The translations under genes and the position numbers were made by a program. A stretch of DNA of 64,000 nucleotides from NCBI RefSeq assembly GCF_002007205.1, contig NZ_LAZS01000008.1, forward strand, positions 248,001 through 312,000, read 5' to 3'. Within the stretch, counting starts at the first letter, position 1. Each line of letters opens with the position of its first letter. Origin of the DNA: Ensifer adhaerens. GTDB taxonomy: Bacteria; Pseudomonadota; Alphaproteobacteria; Rhizobiales; Rhizobiaceae. Of the stretch, positions 50,716-59,034 are shown in pieces. The notes beneath the pieces were generated by a model. It was not told where the DNA came from and did not search any database. It was given only the letters and a program-made list of their open reading frames with translations.

Positions 50716-51813
50716 TTAGGCCGCCTGTTGCGGCAGCGGCCCGACATAAAGCGAACGCGGCCGGATAAGGCGGCCCTCCAGCGCCTGCTCGCGCGCGTGG
50801 GCGATCCAGCCGACCGTGCGGCCGATCGCAAACACGCCGGTAAAGGCTTCGCGCGGGAAGTTCAGCGCATCGAGCAGCAGCGCCGTATAGAACTCCACAT
50901 TGACGTCGAGCGGGCGGTCGGGCTTGCGCGCCTTCAGGATGGCGAGCGCCGATCGTTCGACCGCTTCTGCCAGCCCGATTCGATCGCGGTTCGCCGGGTC
51001 GGCGGCGATCAGTCGTTTCAGCGCGCCTTTCAGCGCGTCGGCGCGGGGATCACGGACACGATAGACGCGGTGGCCGAAGCCCATCAGCCGTTCGCCGTGG
51101 TCGAGCGCCTCTGAGAGCCAGGCTTCCGCGTTCTCCGCCGTCCCGATCGCATCCAGCATGTCGAGCACGGGCCCGGGCGCGCCGCCGTGAAGCGGCCCCT
51201 TGAGCGCGCCGATCGCGGCAAGCACCGAAGAGGTGAGACCGGCCTTGGTGGAGGCGACCACGCGCGACGCGAAGGTCGAGGCATTGAGACCATGGTCCGA
51301 AATCGTCACCAGATAGGCGTCGAGGGCCGCCACCTGTTCCCTGCTCGGCACCCTGCCATTGAGCATCGCCAGGATATCGGCGGCGTGCGACAGCGCCGGT
51401 GTCGGCGCGACCGGCGTTTGGCCCTGCTGCAGGCGCAGCGCCGCCGGCAGGAAAACCGCGGGAGCGGCGAGCAGACGAAGCGCCGTGTCGAGATCATCGC
51501 CGTCCGGGAGCCGGGCGATCAGCGCGCGCATGATGTCGACCGGCGGCAATTCGAGCAGCCGATCGTCAACGGCGCCGACATGGGCGAACACTTCCGCCCG
51601 CTTCTGACCGAGGCGCCTGGCAAGCTCGGCTCGATCGGGTGCCGATCCCAGCAGCCCGCCGAACAGCAAAGCGACGACATCCTCATAGCTTGCGTGCCCG
51701 GCCAGGTGATCGAGCGAGACGCCGCGGATGATCAATTGACCCGCCTCGCCATCGACATGGGAGAGCTCTGTTTCGGCGGCGACGACGTCTTCAAGTCCGT
51801 TGTTCATCATCAA
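50716..51813 (-). CDS. Citrate synthase family protein
   Basis: A 365-residue enzyme of the citrate/2-methylcitrate synthase family. The first catalytic His is H209 (GPLHGGAPGPV), the second H248 (MGFGHRVYRVRDPRA), with SDHGLNAST as the substrate loop. The usual catalytic Asp (NVDFY in family members) is Glu here, E307 (NVEFYTA), a change that may alter the substrate. It is shorter than GltA-type enzymes. It is divergent from a second paralogue with an N-terminal HTH, 69 bp away. Confidence 0.85.
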   Translation of the reverse strand: MMMNNGLEDVVAAETELSHVDGEAGQLIIRGVSLDHLAGHASYEDVVALLFGGLLGSAPDRAELARRLGQKRAEVFAHVGAVDDRLLELPPVDIMRALIARLPDGDDLDTALRLLAAPAVFLPAALRLQQGQTPVAPTPALSHAADILAMLNGRVPSREQVAALDAYLVTISDHGLNASTFASRVVASTKAGLTSSVLAAIGALKGPLHGGAPGPVLDMLDAIGTAENAEAWLSEALDHGERLMGFGHRVYRVRDPRADALKGALKRLIAADPANRDRIGLAEAVERSALAILKARKPDRPLDVNVEFYTALLLDALNFPREAFTGVFAIGRTVGWIAHAREQALEGRLIRPRSLYVGPLPQQAA

Positions 51814-51851
51814 ATTTCTCCTTTACGCGCAGAATGATCCGACCTAGACCT

Positions 51852-51863
51852 ATTGACGTCAAT
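51852..51863. promoter_or_regulatory. Palindrome ATTGACGTCAAT between the two citrate synthase genes
   Basis: A perfect 12-bp palindrome lies within the 69-bp divergent gap, 20 bp before the ATG of the HTH-citrate synthase. A symmetric site suits a dimeric DNA-binding protein, and the HTH-citrate synthase is the nearest candidate. Binding is inferred. Confidence 0.5.
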
Positions 51864-51882
51864 CTTGATGCAATCGATCAAC

Positions 51883-53013
51883 ATGAAGACACTCTGGATC
51901 ACTGCCGAAGAGGCGCTCGCCAAACTGGGAAGCAAGCGGCAGACGCTCTACGCCAATGTCAGCCGTGGACGCATTCGCGCCAAGCCCGATCCGGCCGACC
52001 CGCGCCGCAGCCTCTATCAGGCCGACGATGTCAAGCGACTGGCCGAACGCCACGCCGGACGGCGCCAGGCAGCGGAGGTCGCTGCCGAAGCGATCCGCTG
52101 GGGCGAACCGGTGCTGCCAACGACGATTTCAAGCATCGCCGGCGGACGACTTTTCTATCGCGGCCACGATGCGGTCGAACTCTCGAACGGCGCGACGCTG
52201 GAAGATGTTGCGACGCTGCTTTGGCAATCGTCCGAGCCAGTGAGCGTTCCTGCCGGCGATCATGGCGGCAGCCAATCGCGCCTGGCTGGAACCTTCGCGC
52301 AGCTTGCCGCACGGATCGAAGGCGACCTGCCCGCGCTCGGCCGCCGACCGGCCATCTTAAAGGCCGAGGCCGCCGACGTGCTCGCGACCGTCGCGGCGGG
52401 GCTTGCGCCGACGCGGGAAAGCTTGCCGCTGCACGAGCGGCTGGCGCTGGGCTGGGGACGGCCGGAGGCGGCGGAGCCGATCCGCCGATGCCTGGTGCTG
52501 TCGGCGGAACACGAACTCAACGTTTCGGCCTTCGCGGCCCGCGTCACGGCATCCTCGGGTGCAGCACTTTCCGCTGCCACGCTTTCAGGCCTCGCCACCC
52601 TCACCGGGCCCCGTCACGGCGGCGCCTGGCTGAGCGTCACGCGGCTTGCCGAGCAGGCGGCGGCGAGTGGTGTGCGCGAAGCGATCCGGGGAATGCTTTC
52701 CTCCGAGGGCGTGGTCAGGGCCTTTGGCCATCGGCTCTATCCCGACGGCGATCCGCGCGCCAAGGCGATCATGGCAAGCTTCGACGTGCCGGCGCTTTAC
52801 GTCACCTTGGCCGAAGCCGGCGAAGAACTGCTCGGAGAGCCCGCCAATCTCGACTTCGCGCTGGCCGCCCTTGCGGCCGCCTATGCCCTTCCTGACGATG
52901 CGCCCCTCGTCATTTTCGCACTGGCGCGCACCGTCGGCTGGCTCGCCCACGCGATGGAGCAGATCGAAAGCGGCGACCTGATCCGCCCCCGCGCCCATTA
53001 TGCCGGCTCCTAA
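51883..53013 (+). CDS. Citrate synthase paralogue with N-terminal helix-turn-helix
   Basis: A 376-residue fusion. Residues 1-60 form a MerR/excisionase-like HTH (LWITAEEALAKLGSKRQTLYANVSRGRIRAKPD, then SLYQADDVKRLAERH). Residues about 75-376 are a citrate synthase core, in which H245 (GPRHGGAWL), H283 (RAFGHRLYPDGDPRA) and D324 (NLDFALA) occupy the catalytic positions. Both functions therefore look intact. Two earlier starts (51853 TTG and 51868 ATG) are in frame; I chose 51883 because the HTH then begins at once and the first lies within the palindrome. Products and DNA target are unknown. Confidence 0.85.
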   Translation: MKTLWITAEEALAKLGSKRQTLYANVSRGRIRAKPDPADPRRSLYQADDVKRLAERHAGRRQAAEVAAEAIRWGEPVLPTTISSIAGGRLFYRGHDAVELSNGATLEDVATLLWQSSEPVSVPAGDHGGSQSRLAGTFAQLAARIEGDLPALGRRPAILKAEAADVLATVAAGLAPTRESLPLHERLALGWGRPEAAEPIRRCLVLSAEHELNVSAFAARVTASSGAALSAATLSGLATLTGPRHGGAWLSVTRLAEQAAASGVREAIRGMLSSEGVVRAFGHRLYPDGDPRAKAIMASFDVPALYVTLAEAGEELLGEPANLDFALAALAAAYALPDDAPLVIFALARTVGWLAHAMEQIESGDLIRPRAHYAGS

Positions 53014-53271
53014 GGCACCCACGCAGGCCCGCCGACAGTAATAACCCAACCGCGCCAGCAAGACCTGGATTATTAAATAATGTTAATGAAGCATCCTTCC
53101 GACGATGCTTTAGGAAATATTACACACTATTAACATGACGACGCCGATCTGAAGTAATACCTTCATTTCGAGGCTGAATATTGCCGGCGACCGCTTCGGC
53201 CGTGACGCGACAATAGGAGACAGCCTCGAACGGAAGCGCATGGCGCTTCCTTCAATTCAGGAGATGCAGAT

Positions 53272-53718
53272 ATGCGCTCGCCCCTCAAGACCACCACCAT
53301 CGCAACTCTCGCCCTCGTCCTTTTGAGTGGCGCTGCCTTTGCTGCCGGTCATCACGATTTCGGCCGCGACAGCGACAAGGGCGCCTATACCGGCGACTAT
53401 TACCAGGGCATCTTTGGCCAGGACGACATGACGACGCCGGCCATGCCGGTCTATCGGACACCTGTTCACATGGCGTCGTCGCGGCTCGATCGCGTCCTCA
53501 ATGAACTCAAGGTCGACAATCACCGCATCAACGCCGATCGTGAGCAGGGCAAGCTGACGGCCGCAAATTACAGGAAGCTTGAACGCGAGGACGGCGCCGT
53601 GCGCGCCGAGGCGCTCAAGACCGCCGCCGCCCACGACGGCATGCTTCCGGCCCGATCCTATGCCCGCCTGCAGAGCGACGTTCGTCATCTCGACCAGGAC
53701 ATCGCCCGAATGGCCTGA
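53272..53718 (+). CDS. Small secreted hypothetical protein
   Basis: A 148-residue protein with a Sec signal peptide (MRSPLKTTTIATLALVLLSGAAFA). The mature part is charged and helical: DFGRDSDKGAYTGDYYQGIFG, then NELKVDNHRINADREQGKLTAANYRKL and RSYARLQSDVRHLDQDIARM. No family recognised. The 260-bp upstream gap is AT-rich and probably holds its promoter; I see no other gene there. It precedes a DegP-like protease on the same strand by about 195 bp. Confidence 0.75.
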   Translation: MRSPLKTTTIATLALVLLSGAAFAAGHHDFGRDSDKGAYTGDYYQGIFGQDDMTTPAMPVYRTPVHMASSRLDRVLNELKVDNHRINADREQGKLTAANYRKLEREDGAVRAEALKTAAAHDGMLPARSYARLQSDVRHLDQDIARMA

Positions 53719-53912
53719 GCGACAGGCCGAGGCTCACGCGGTTTTCGGGTGAGCCGCAATCGTTGGCGCCGGGCCCTTCCCAAGGGCCCGGTCCTTCGGC
53801 AATCAAGACCACCTTCAACCGAAGCCGGCCGACGCTGTGCCGCAAACCCGACCTGTCTCGAGCTGCGCCCGATGGAGGTCGTCCGGCAACAGGCAGCGAA
53901 AGGAACAGGATC

Positions 53913-55091
53913 ATGTCAAACATTCTCACGAGGTATCGCGCTGCCGCCCTCCTCGGCGCAGCCGTCATCATTGCGCCCTTGTCCGTGGCCGCCTTTTCCG
54001 GCCATGACGTGGCCGCCGCGGCCGGCCCGGCCATTGCGGTCCCGGCCACATCCGGCGGCTCCTTTGCGCCGATCGTGTCGGCGGACAAGCCGGCGGTCGT
54101 GACCGTCACGACCGTGATCAGGGCCGACAAAACCGGCAACGATGAATCGTCGCAGCTCGGCGGAAACTCGCACTTCGACGAACAGTTTCGCCAGTTCTTC
54201 CGCGACCAGGGCATTCCGCTGCCGGACCAGCCACCCGAGCAGCGTCAGGCTCAACGGGCCGAAGCGCTCGGCTCCGGCTTCATCGTGACCGCCGACGGCT
54301 ACGTCGTCACCAACAACCACGTTATCGACAAGGCGTCGAGCATCACGGTCACCCTCGACGACGGCACGCAGGTGCCCGCCAAGCTTGTCGGCGCCGACCC
54401 GAAGAACGATCTCGCCGTGCTGAAGATCAAGGCGCCGAAGCCGCTTGCAACGGTTGTCTGGGGCGATTCCGACGCTTTGCGGGTTGGCGACCAGGTGCTG
54501 GCGATCGGCAACCCGTTCGGCATCGGCACGACGGTGACGGCCGGGATCGTCTCGGCGCGCGGACGCGACCTCAACAGCGGTCCCTACGACGATTTCATCC
54601 AGATCGATGCACCTATCAACCGCGGCAATTCCGGCGGACCGCTGGTCGATGCAAAGGGACAGGTGGTCGGCATCAACACGGCCATCTATTCGCCCAACGG
54701 CGGCAGCGTCGGTGTCGGCTTCGCCATTCCGTCCGACCAGGCGCAGAAGGTCGTCACTGAGCTGATGAAGGACGGCTCGATCCGGCACGGCTTCATCGGC
54801 GTGCAGATACAGCCGGTCACGGCCGATATCGCCGATGCCATCGGCCTTGCTGAGCCTCAGGGCGCCCTTGTTGCCGGCGTCAACGGCGGAACGCCTGCCG
54901 CCAAGGCCGGCCTCAAGGCCGGCGACGTCATCACCGCGCTTGGCGGCAATCCGGTCAAGTCGCCGCGCGACCTGTCGCGCATGGTGGCCGACCTCTCGCC
55001 CGGCACCTCGAAGACCCTGAGCGTATGGCGGACCGGCGCGACGAAGGACGTTGCGATCACGATCGGCGACAATGCCGCAGATCAGCAGTAA
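53913..55091 (+). CDS. DegP/HtrA-type periplasmic serine protease with one PDZ domain
   Basis: A 392-residue trypsin-like protease with a signal segment of about 40 residues. The catalytic triad is visible: H in YVVTNNHVIDK, D in DPKNDLAVLKI, and S in RGNSGGPLVDAKGQVVG. One C-terminal PDZ domain (GFIGVQIQPVTADIA, GALVAGVNGGTPAAKAGLKAGDVI). DegP has two PDZ domains, so this is closer to a DegS or HhoA layout. The ATG at 53913 has AAAGGA upstream; the open frame extends 150 bases further with no support. Confidence 0.9.
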   Translation: MSNILTRYRAAALLGAAVIIAPLSVAAFSGHDVAAAAGPAIAVPATSGGSFAPIVSADKPAVVTVTTVIRADKTGNDESSQLGGNSHFDEQFRQFFRDQGIPLPDQPPEQRQAQRAEALGSGFIVTADGYVVTNNHVIDKASSITVTLDDGTQVPAKLVGADPKNDLAVLKIKAPKPLATVVWGDSDALRVGDQVLAIGNPFGIGTTVTAGIVSARGRDLNSGPYDDFIQIDAPINRGNSGGPLVDAKGQVVGINTAIYSPNGGSVGVGFAIPSDQAQKVVTELMKDGSIRHGFIGVQIQPVTADIADAIGLAEPQGALVAGVNGGTPAAKAGLKAGDVITALGGNPVKSPRDLSRMVADLSPGTSKTLSVWRTGATKDVAITIGDNAADQQ

Positions 55092-55128
55092 CGCTTGCAG
55101 CCGGATGGGACCGCAAGCCATTTTTCGC

Positions 55129-55157
55129 CATGTCCGGTCGGACCACGACCGGGCATG
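55129..55157. terminator. Stem-loop between convergent protease and AraC genes
   Basis: A 12-bp stem with one T-G wobble (CATGTCCGGTCG and its partner) and a 5-base loop lies between the two convergent genes. T-runs are short on both sides, so terminator function is tentative. Confidence 0.4.
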
Positions 55158-55173
55158 GCTTTGCCGCTTTCGG

Positions 55174-56226
55174 TCAGGCGGCAAGTGCTCCAGCCCGATT
55201 CTGCTCGCGCCAGGCGACCGGGCTCAAGGCGGTGACCCGGCGGAATTCGCGATTGAAGTTGGACTTCGTCTGGAAGCCGGATTCGAGCATCGCCGCGGTC
55301 ACAGACATGTCGGTCTCGCGCAGCAGCCGGCAGGCTTCGGCAATGCGGAAATCGTTGATGTACTGCGAGACGTTCTTGCCGGCCAGGCGATTGACCGCAG
55401 TCGATATCTGGCGTGCCGGCAGGCCCGCGCGCCGCGCAAGACGCGACAAAGTGAGGTTTTCGTCGCGGGCCAGTTTCTGGCTGACGAGCAGGTGGTCGAT
55501 ACGGTCCAGGATCTCCCGATCCTGAGGCATTGAAACCGGATCCTCGTCGACGACCGCACGGGCTGCCGGAAGCGCGCGCGCCCGGTCTGCCACCATGGCC
55601 GTCAGCCCGATGAAGAGCAATCCCAGCATATTCGCGTTGCTGACGATGAGCCCGATATTCGCCCCCTTGGTCCACTCGAAGTCGAGAATGATCACAAGAT
55701 CGAAGAGGGCAGACAGGCAGAGCGAGAAGGCGGCGATGACCAATGCGCGGTGCGCCGCGACGGCGCTTTCGAAGCGTGCCTCTTCGAGGACGTCCGTACC
55801 GGTGCGCGCCAGGTTCAAGAGCGCCAGCGCATAGCCGACATATTCGACGATCAGGGCGAAATCGATGTATCGCGGTGCAAGCACCAGCACGAGGACGCCG
55901 ATCGTCGGCGCGGCATGAATCCATGCGCCGCCGGGAGCACCTCGCTCATCTCTGCGGATCAGGCTGTGGAAACTCGCAAGCACCAGAGGCGGCACGCCGC
56001 TTGCGAGCACCGGCAAGACAAGTTTCAGCGCCGCGACGTCATAGCCCCAGCGCAGGCCAACAACCACGGACTGGAGCGCGCAAAGCGCTACCAGGGCGAG
56101 GAACGGTCGGTTGCGCCGCTCAGGCTCTTCGCCGCGCAGCATGAATGCAAGCAGAGTAAGGAGCAGCAAGGCAACGACGAAGGGCAACGGCAGGAAGATC
56201 GAGGGCGAGTCCTTTGGCGCAAACAA
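55174..56226 (-). CDS. Membrane-anchored AraC-family regulator
   Basis: A 350-residue protein. The first 215 residues hold about seven hydrophobic helices (LPFVVALLLLTLLAF, ALVALCALQSVVVG, PTIGVLVLVLAP and others). The C-terminal 100 residues form the AraC DNA-binding domain (LTLSRLARRAGLPARQISTAVNRL, MSVTAAMLESGFQTKSNFNREFRRVTALSPVAWR). A membrane sensor fused to AraC is a known but less common layout. It is divergent from a secreted hydrolase gene, which it may regulate. Confidence 0.85.
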   Translation of the reverse strand: MFAPKDSPSIFLPLPFVVALLLLTLLAFMLRGEEPERRNRPFLALVALCALQSVVVGLRWGYDVAALKLVLPVLASGVPPLVLASFHSLIRRDERGAPGGAWIHAAPTIGVLVLVLAPRYIDFALIVEYVGYALALLNLARTGTDVLEEARFESAVAAHRALVIAAFSLCLSALFDLVIILDFEWTKGANIGLIVSNANMLGLLFIGLTAMVADRARALPAARAVVDEDPVSMPQDREILDRIDHLLVSQKLARDENLTLSRLARRAGLPARQISTAVNRLAGKNVSQYINDFRIAEACRLLRETDMSVTAAMLESGFQTKSNFNREFRRVTALSPVAWREQNRAGALAA

Positions 56227-56335
56227 CCTCGCACGTCATGGCCCAGATCGCGATTCGGGACGACCTCAATCACGATCGAGGTCGCGGAAGAGGCGCGACG
56301 CCAGCGACGATCGGTCGTCTTTTCCAACCAGCGAG

Positions 56336-57400
56336 ATGCCCATGCCCCTTCTTCAGTTTCTCCCCGCCGCCATCTTCATTCTGGCCGCTGTCACCCCCGC
56401 GCATGCCCATGATGTCGGCGTACGCGAGATCAGCGTTCCCGCTCCCGAGCGAGGCCGAGACCTTTCTGTTTCCATCTGGTATCCGGCTGCCGCCGGCGGC
56501 GAGGCCACGCTCGTCGGCGACAACCAGATCTTCAAGGGAACAGAGGCCGCAAGGAACGCCCCATTCCTCCCGGGACCGTTCCCCCTGATCGTCGTTTCGC
56601 ACGGCTCCGGGGGCCGCGTTCAAGCGATGAGCTGGCTGGCAATCGCGCTTGCCGAAGCCGGCTTCATCGTCGCCGGCCCCAACCATCCCGGCACGACCAG
56701 CGGCGACTCGACACCCGCCAACACGCCGAAGATCTGGGAGCGCACGGCCGACCTCTCGGCCGTCATCGACAAGCTCGCCGGCGACGGCGAATGGAACAGC
56801 GTCATCGACGCGGACCGCATCGCCGTCCTCGGCTTTTCGCTCGGGGGCTCGACGGCCATGGAAATATCCGGCGCTGAGGCAAGCCTCGAGGCCTATGCCC
56901 GCTATTGCGACAGCTACAAGAAATGGGATTGCGCCTGGTTTTCCGGCGGAAAGGGCTATGTCGACGACATCCCGGTTGAGGTCGACAAGCTCTATCTTCG
57001 CACCATCGACAAGGCGCGCTTCGAACAGTCGAACCTTGACCGGCGCATCAAGGCGGCCGTGCTGGTCGATCCGGGCCTCGCCCAGGCCTATCGGGACGAA
57101 AGCCTGAAGACGATCGAAATCCCGATGCACTTCATCAATCTCGGCAGCGCGGAGACCATTCCCTTGGCCGTCGCCGCGAAACCACTGGCGGCGCTGACGC
57201 CGAAGGGCTCTTATGCCGCGATCGCCGGGGCCGACCATTTCAGCTTCCTGCCGGAATGCAAGGATGGCGCGACCGAACGGTTGAAATCCTTCGGCGAGGT
57301 CGATCCGATCTGCGAACCGACCGAACGGGACCGTGGTGACATCCATGCGGATATCATCAAGCTTGCCCGTGAGGCATTGCAGCAGAGCTTCGGCGAATAG
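56336..57400 (+). CDS. Secreted alpha/beta hydrolase (dienelactone hydrolase/PAF-acetylhydrolase type)
   Basis: A 354-residue exported hydrolase with a signal peptide ending at about AHAHD. The oxyanion/substrate region is VSHGSGGRVQAM, the nucleophile elbow is VLGFSLGGSTAM, and a late catalytic His is near AGADHFSFL. Two cysteine-bearing stretches (YCDSYKKWDCAW) may form a disulfide in the periplasm. ATGs at 56336 and 56342 are both possible. It is divergent from the membrane AraC regulator. Confidence 0.82.
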   Translation: MPMPLLQFLPAAIFILAAVTPAHAHDVGVREISVPAPERGRDLSVSIWYPAAAGGEATLVGDNQIFKGTEAARNAPFLPGPFPLIVVSHGSGGRVQAMSWLAIALAEAGFIVAGPNHPGTTSGDSTPANTPKIWERTADLSAVIDKLAGDGEWNSVIDADRIAVLGFSLGGSTAMEISGAEASLEAYARYCDSYKKWDCAWFSGGKGYVDDIPVEVDKLYLRTIDKARFEQSNLDRRIKAAVLVDPGLAQAYRDESLKTIEIPMHFINLGSAETIPLAVAAKPLAALTPKGSYAAIAGADHFSFLPECKDGATERLKSFGEVDPICEPTERDRGDIHADIIKLAREALQQSFGE

Positions 57401-57505
57401 CGGTTGGCGAGATCGCAGGCCTGGCGGCGATGCGCACTGCGGATCGCCGCTCGGCCGGACAGATTGCTGCCCGCCGCCCCGCGTCCTGCAACCGGATTGC
57501 CATAG

Positions 57506-57532
57506 GCGGCCATCGCCGGTTCCGATGGCCGC
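57506..57532 (+). other. Stem-loop between hydrolase and cupin genes
   Basis: A perfect 10-bp stem (GCGGCCATCG) with a 7-base loop lies 105 bp after the hydrolase. No T-run follows. It probably ends or stabilises the hydrolase message. The remaining gap 57401-57645 shows nothing else I can support. Confidence 0.45.
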
Positions 57533-57645
57533 GGACTACAAAGGCTTACAAAAGCGCCGCCCGGCCGACACACCGTCCATACACGCCTCCGCTCAAATCA
57601 GCGTGCTTCCAACGACGCACAAACGACCAACTGACGGAGAATCTC

Positions 57646-58050
57646 ATGAAAACGACCCGTATCATTGCCGCAGCCTTGCTGATCGCCGGCAGCCTGACGA
57701 CGCTTCGCATGGCTGAGGCCCAGCAGATGCAGGGCATTCAGCGCACGGACCTGATCAAGAACGAGATCAGCGTGTCCGGACACGAGGCCGTGCAGGTCCG
57801 CGTCGATATCGACCCGGGCACCGCCTCGATCAAGCATTCCCATCCGGGCGAAGAAATCGCCTACGTGCTCGAGGGTTCGCTGGAATACCAGCTCGAGGGC
57901 CGGGCGCCGGTGACACTTCATGCGGGCCAGGCGCTGTTCATTCCGGCTGGCGTTGCCCATGTGGCAAAGAACGTCGGCACCGCCAGGGCATCGGAACTGG
58001 CGACTTACATCGTCATCAAGGACGCGCCGCTTCTCGTTCCCGTCAAATAA
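57646..58050 (+). CDS. Secreted cupin-domain protein
   Basis: A 134-residue exported cupin with a signal peptide ending near MAEAQQ. Motif 1 is IKHSHPGEEIAYVLEGSLEYQLEG (His, His and Glu metal ligands) and motif 2 IPAGVAHVAKNVG. A GGAG site lies 7 bases before the ATG. Exported single cupins are common in rhizobia and of unknown substrate. It may share regulation with the preceding hydrolase. Confidence 0.82.
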   Translation: MKTTRIIAAALLIAGSLTTLRMAEAQQMQGIQRTDLIKNEISVSGHEAVQVRVDIDPGTASIKHSHPGEEIAYVLEGSLEYQLEGRAPVTLHAGQALFIPAGVAHVAKNVGTARASELATYIVIKDAPLLVPVK

Positions 58051-58089
58051 GAGTTGCGTCGACCGGCGGGGCGCCGCTCGATCCAGCCT

Positions 58090-58872
58090 TCAGGCGGCAA
58101 GGAATTCGAGCAGCGCCGCGTTGAAGAGGGCCGCGGACTCGATGTTGACGATATGGCGGCCCGGCAGCGATTGGTGCCGGCCGCGCTTTACGCGAGCGGC
58201 GATGTTCTCAAGGTCCGCCGACGGGCATACCGGATCGCCCTCGCCGGAAATCGCCAGCAAGGGATTGGCGATCTCAGCGATTTCCTCTCGCAAATCCGCC
58301 CCCGCCAGCGCGCTGCAGCCGCCGATATAGCCATCGGTCGAGGTGGCGGCGAAGCTCTCGATGACACGATCGACGGTTTCACGATGGCTGTCTGCGAATG
58401 CCGGGCTGAACCAGCGTTCGGCCGTGGCCGCGGTCAAGGCCGCAAGGCCGCCCGCCCTGACGCTGTCGATGCGCGCGGCCCAGCCTTCGGCTGTGCCGAT
58501 GCGGGCCGCCGTCGCACAGAGCACGATCCTGTCCAGGCGCTTGCCCGCCTGCACGCCGAGCCACTGCCCTGTCAGCCCGCCGATCGACAGGCCGCAGAAA
58601 TGCGTCTTTTCGATCCCCAGGCCATCCATGAGCGCGATCACGTCCTCGCCGAGGTCGGACAGCCCATAGCGCGGGGGCGGCGCCGAGGAGCGGCCATGGC
58701 CGCGGCGGTCGTAGCGCAGCACGCGGAAATGCGGCGACAGGTCGTCGACCTGCGCGTCCCACATGGAGAGGTCGGTCCCGAGCGAATTGCAGAAGAGCAG
58801 CCAGGGCTTGCCGCTTTGGTCGCCGTCGATGCGATAGTGAAGGCGATGGCTGGGCAGGTCGAGATAGGCCAT
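58090..58872 (-). CDS. pcaD: 3-oxoadipate enol-lactonase
   Basis: A 260-residue alpha/beta hydrolase of the PcaD family, which opens 3-oxoadipate enol-lactone in the beta-ketoadipate pathway. Marks: LLFCNSLGTDLSMWD, RYDRRGHGRSSAPP, the nucleophile elbow CGLSIGGLTGQWLG, and LLAISGEGDPVCPSADL before a late catalytic His in LPGRHIVNIE. GGAG lies about 10 bases before the ATG at 58872. It is downstream of benK and the ben dioxygenase genes, so it links benzoate oxidation to ring-cleavage products. Confidence 0.85.
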   Translation of the reverse strand: MAYLDLPSHRLHYRIDGDQSGKPWLLFCNSLGTDLSMWDAQVDDLSPHFRVLRYDRRGHGRSSAPPPRYGLSDLGEDVIALMDGLGIEKTHFCGLSIGGLTGQWLGVQAGKRLDRIVLCATAARIGTAEGWAARIDSVRAGGLAALTAATAERWFSPAFADSHRETVDRVIESFAATSTDGYIGGCSALAGADLREEIAEIANPLLAISGEGDPVCPSADLENIAARVKRGRHQSLPGRHIVNIESAALFNAALLEFLAA

Positions 58873-59034
58873 GAAAGAGAAACTCCGATCGGGAAAGCCG
58901 CCAGCGATGGCGGCTTCGCTGTTCTTGGCGCAACGTCGCGCCCCGGATGTCACGCGCGCTGTAAGACTATCCGCAGAGCGCGCTCAAGGCGTGGCGGCCG
59001 GACCCATTCGTGATCCGGCTACCATCGTCGCCGT

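Noticed and set aside
53080..53125. TTAA pair upstream of the secreted protein as a CtrA box
   Set aside because: The spacing between the TTAA halves is 6, not 7, and no TTAACC extension follows.
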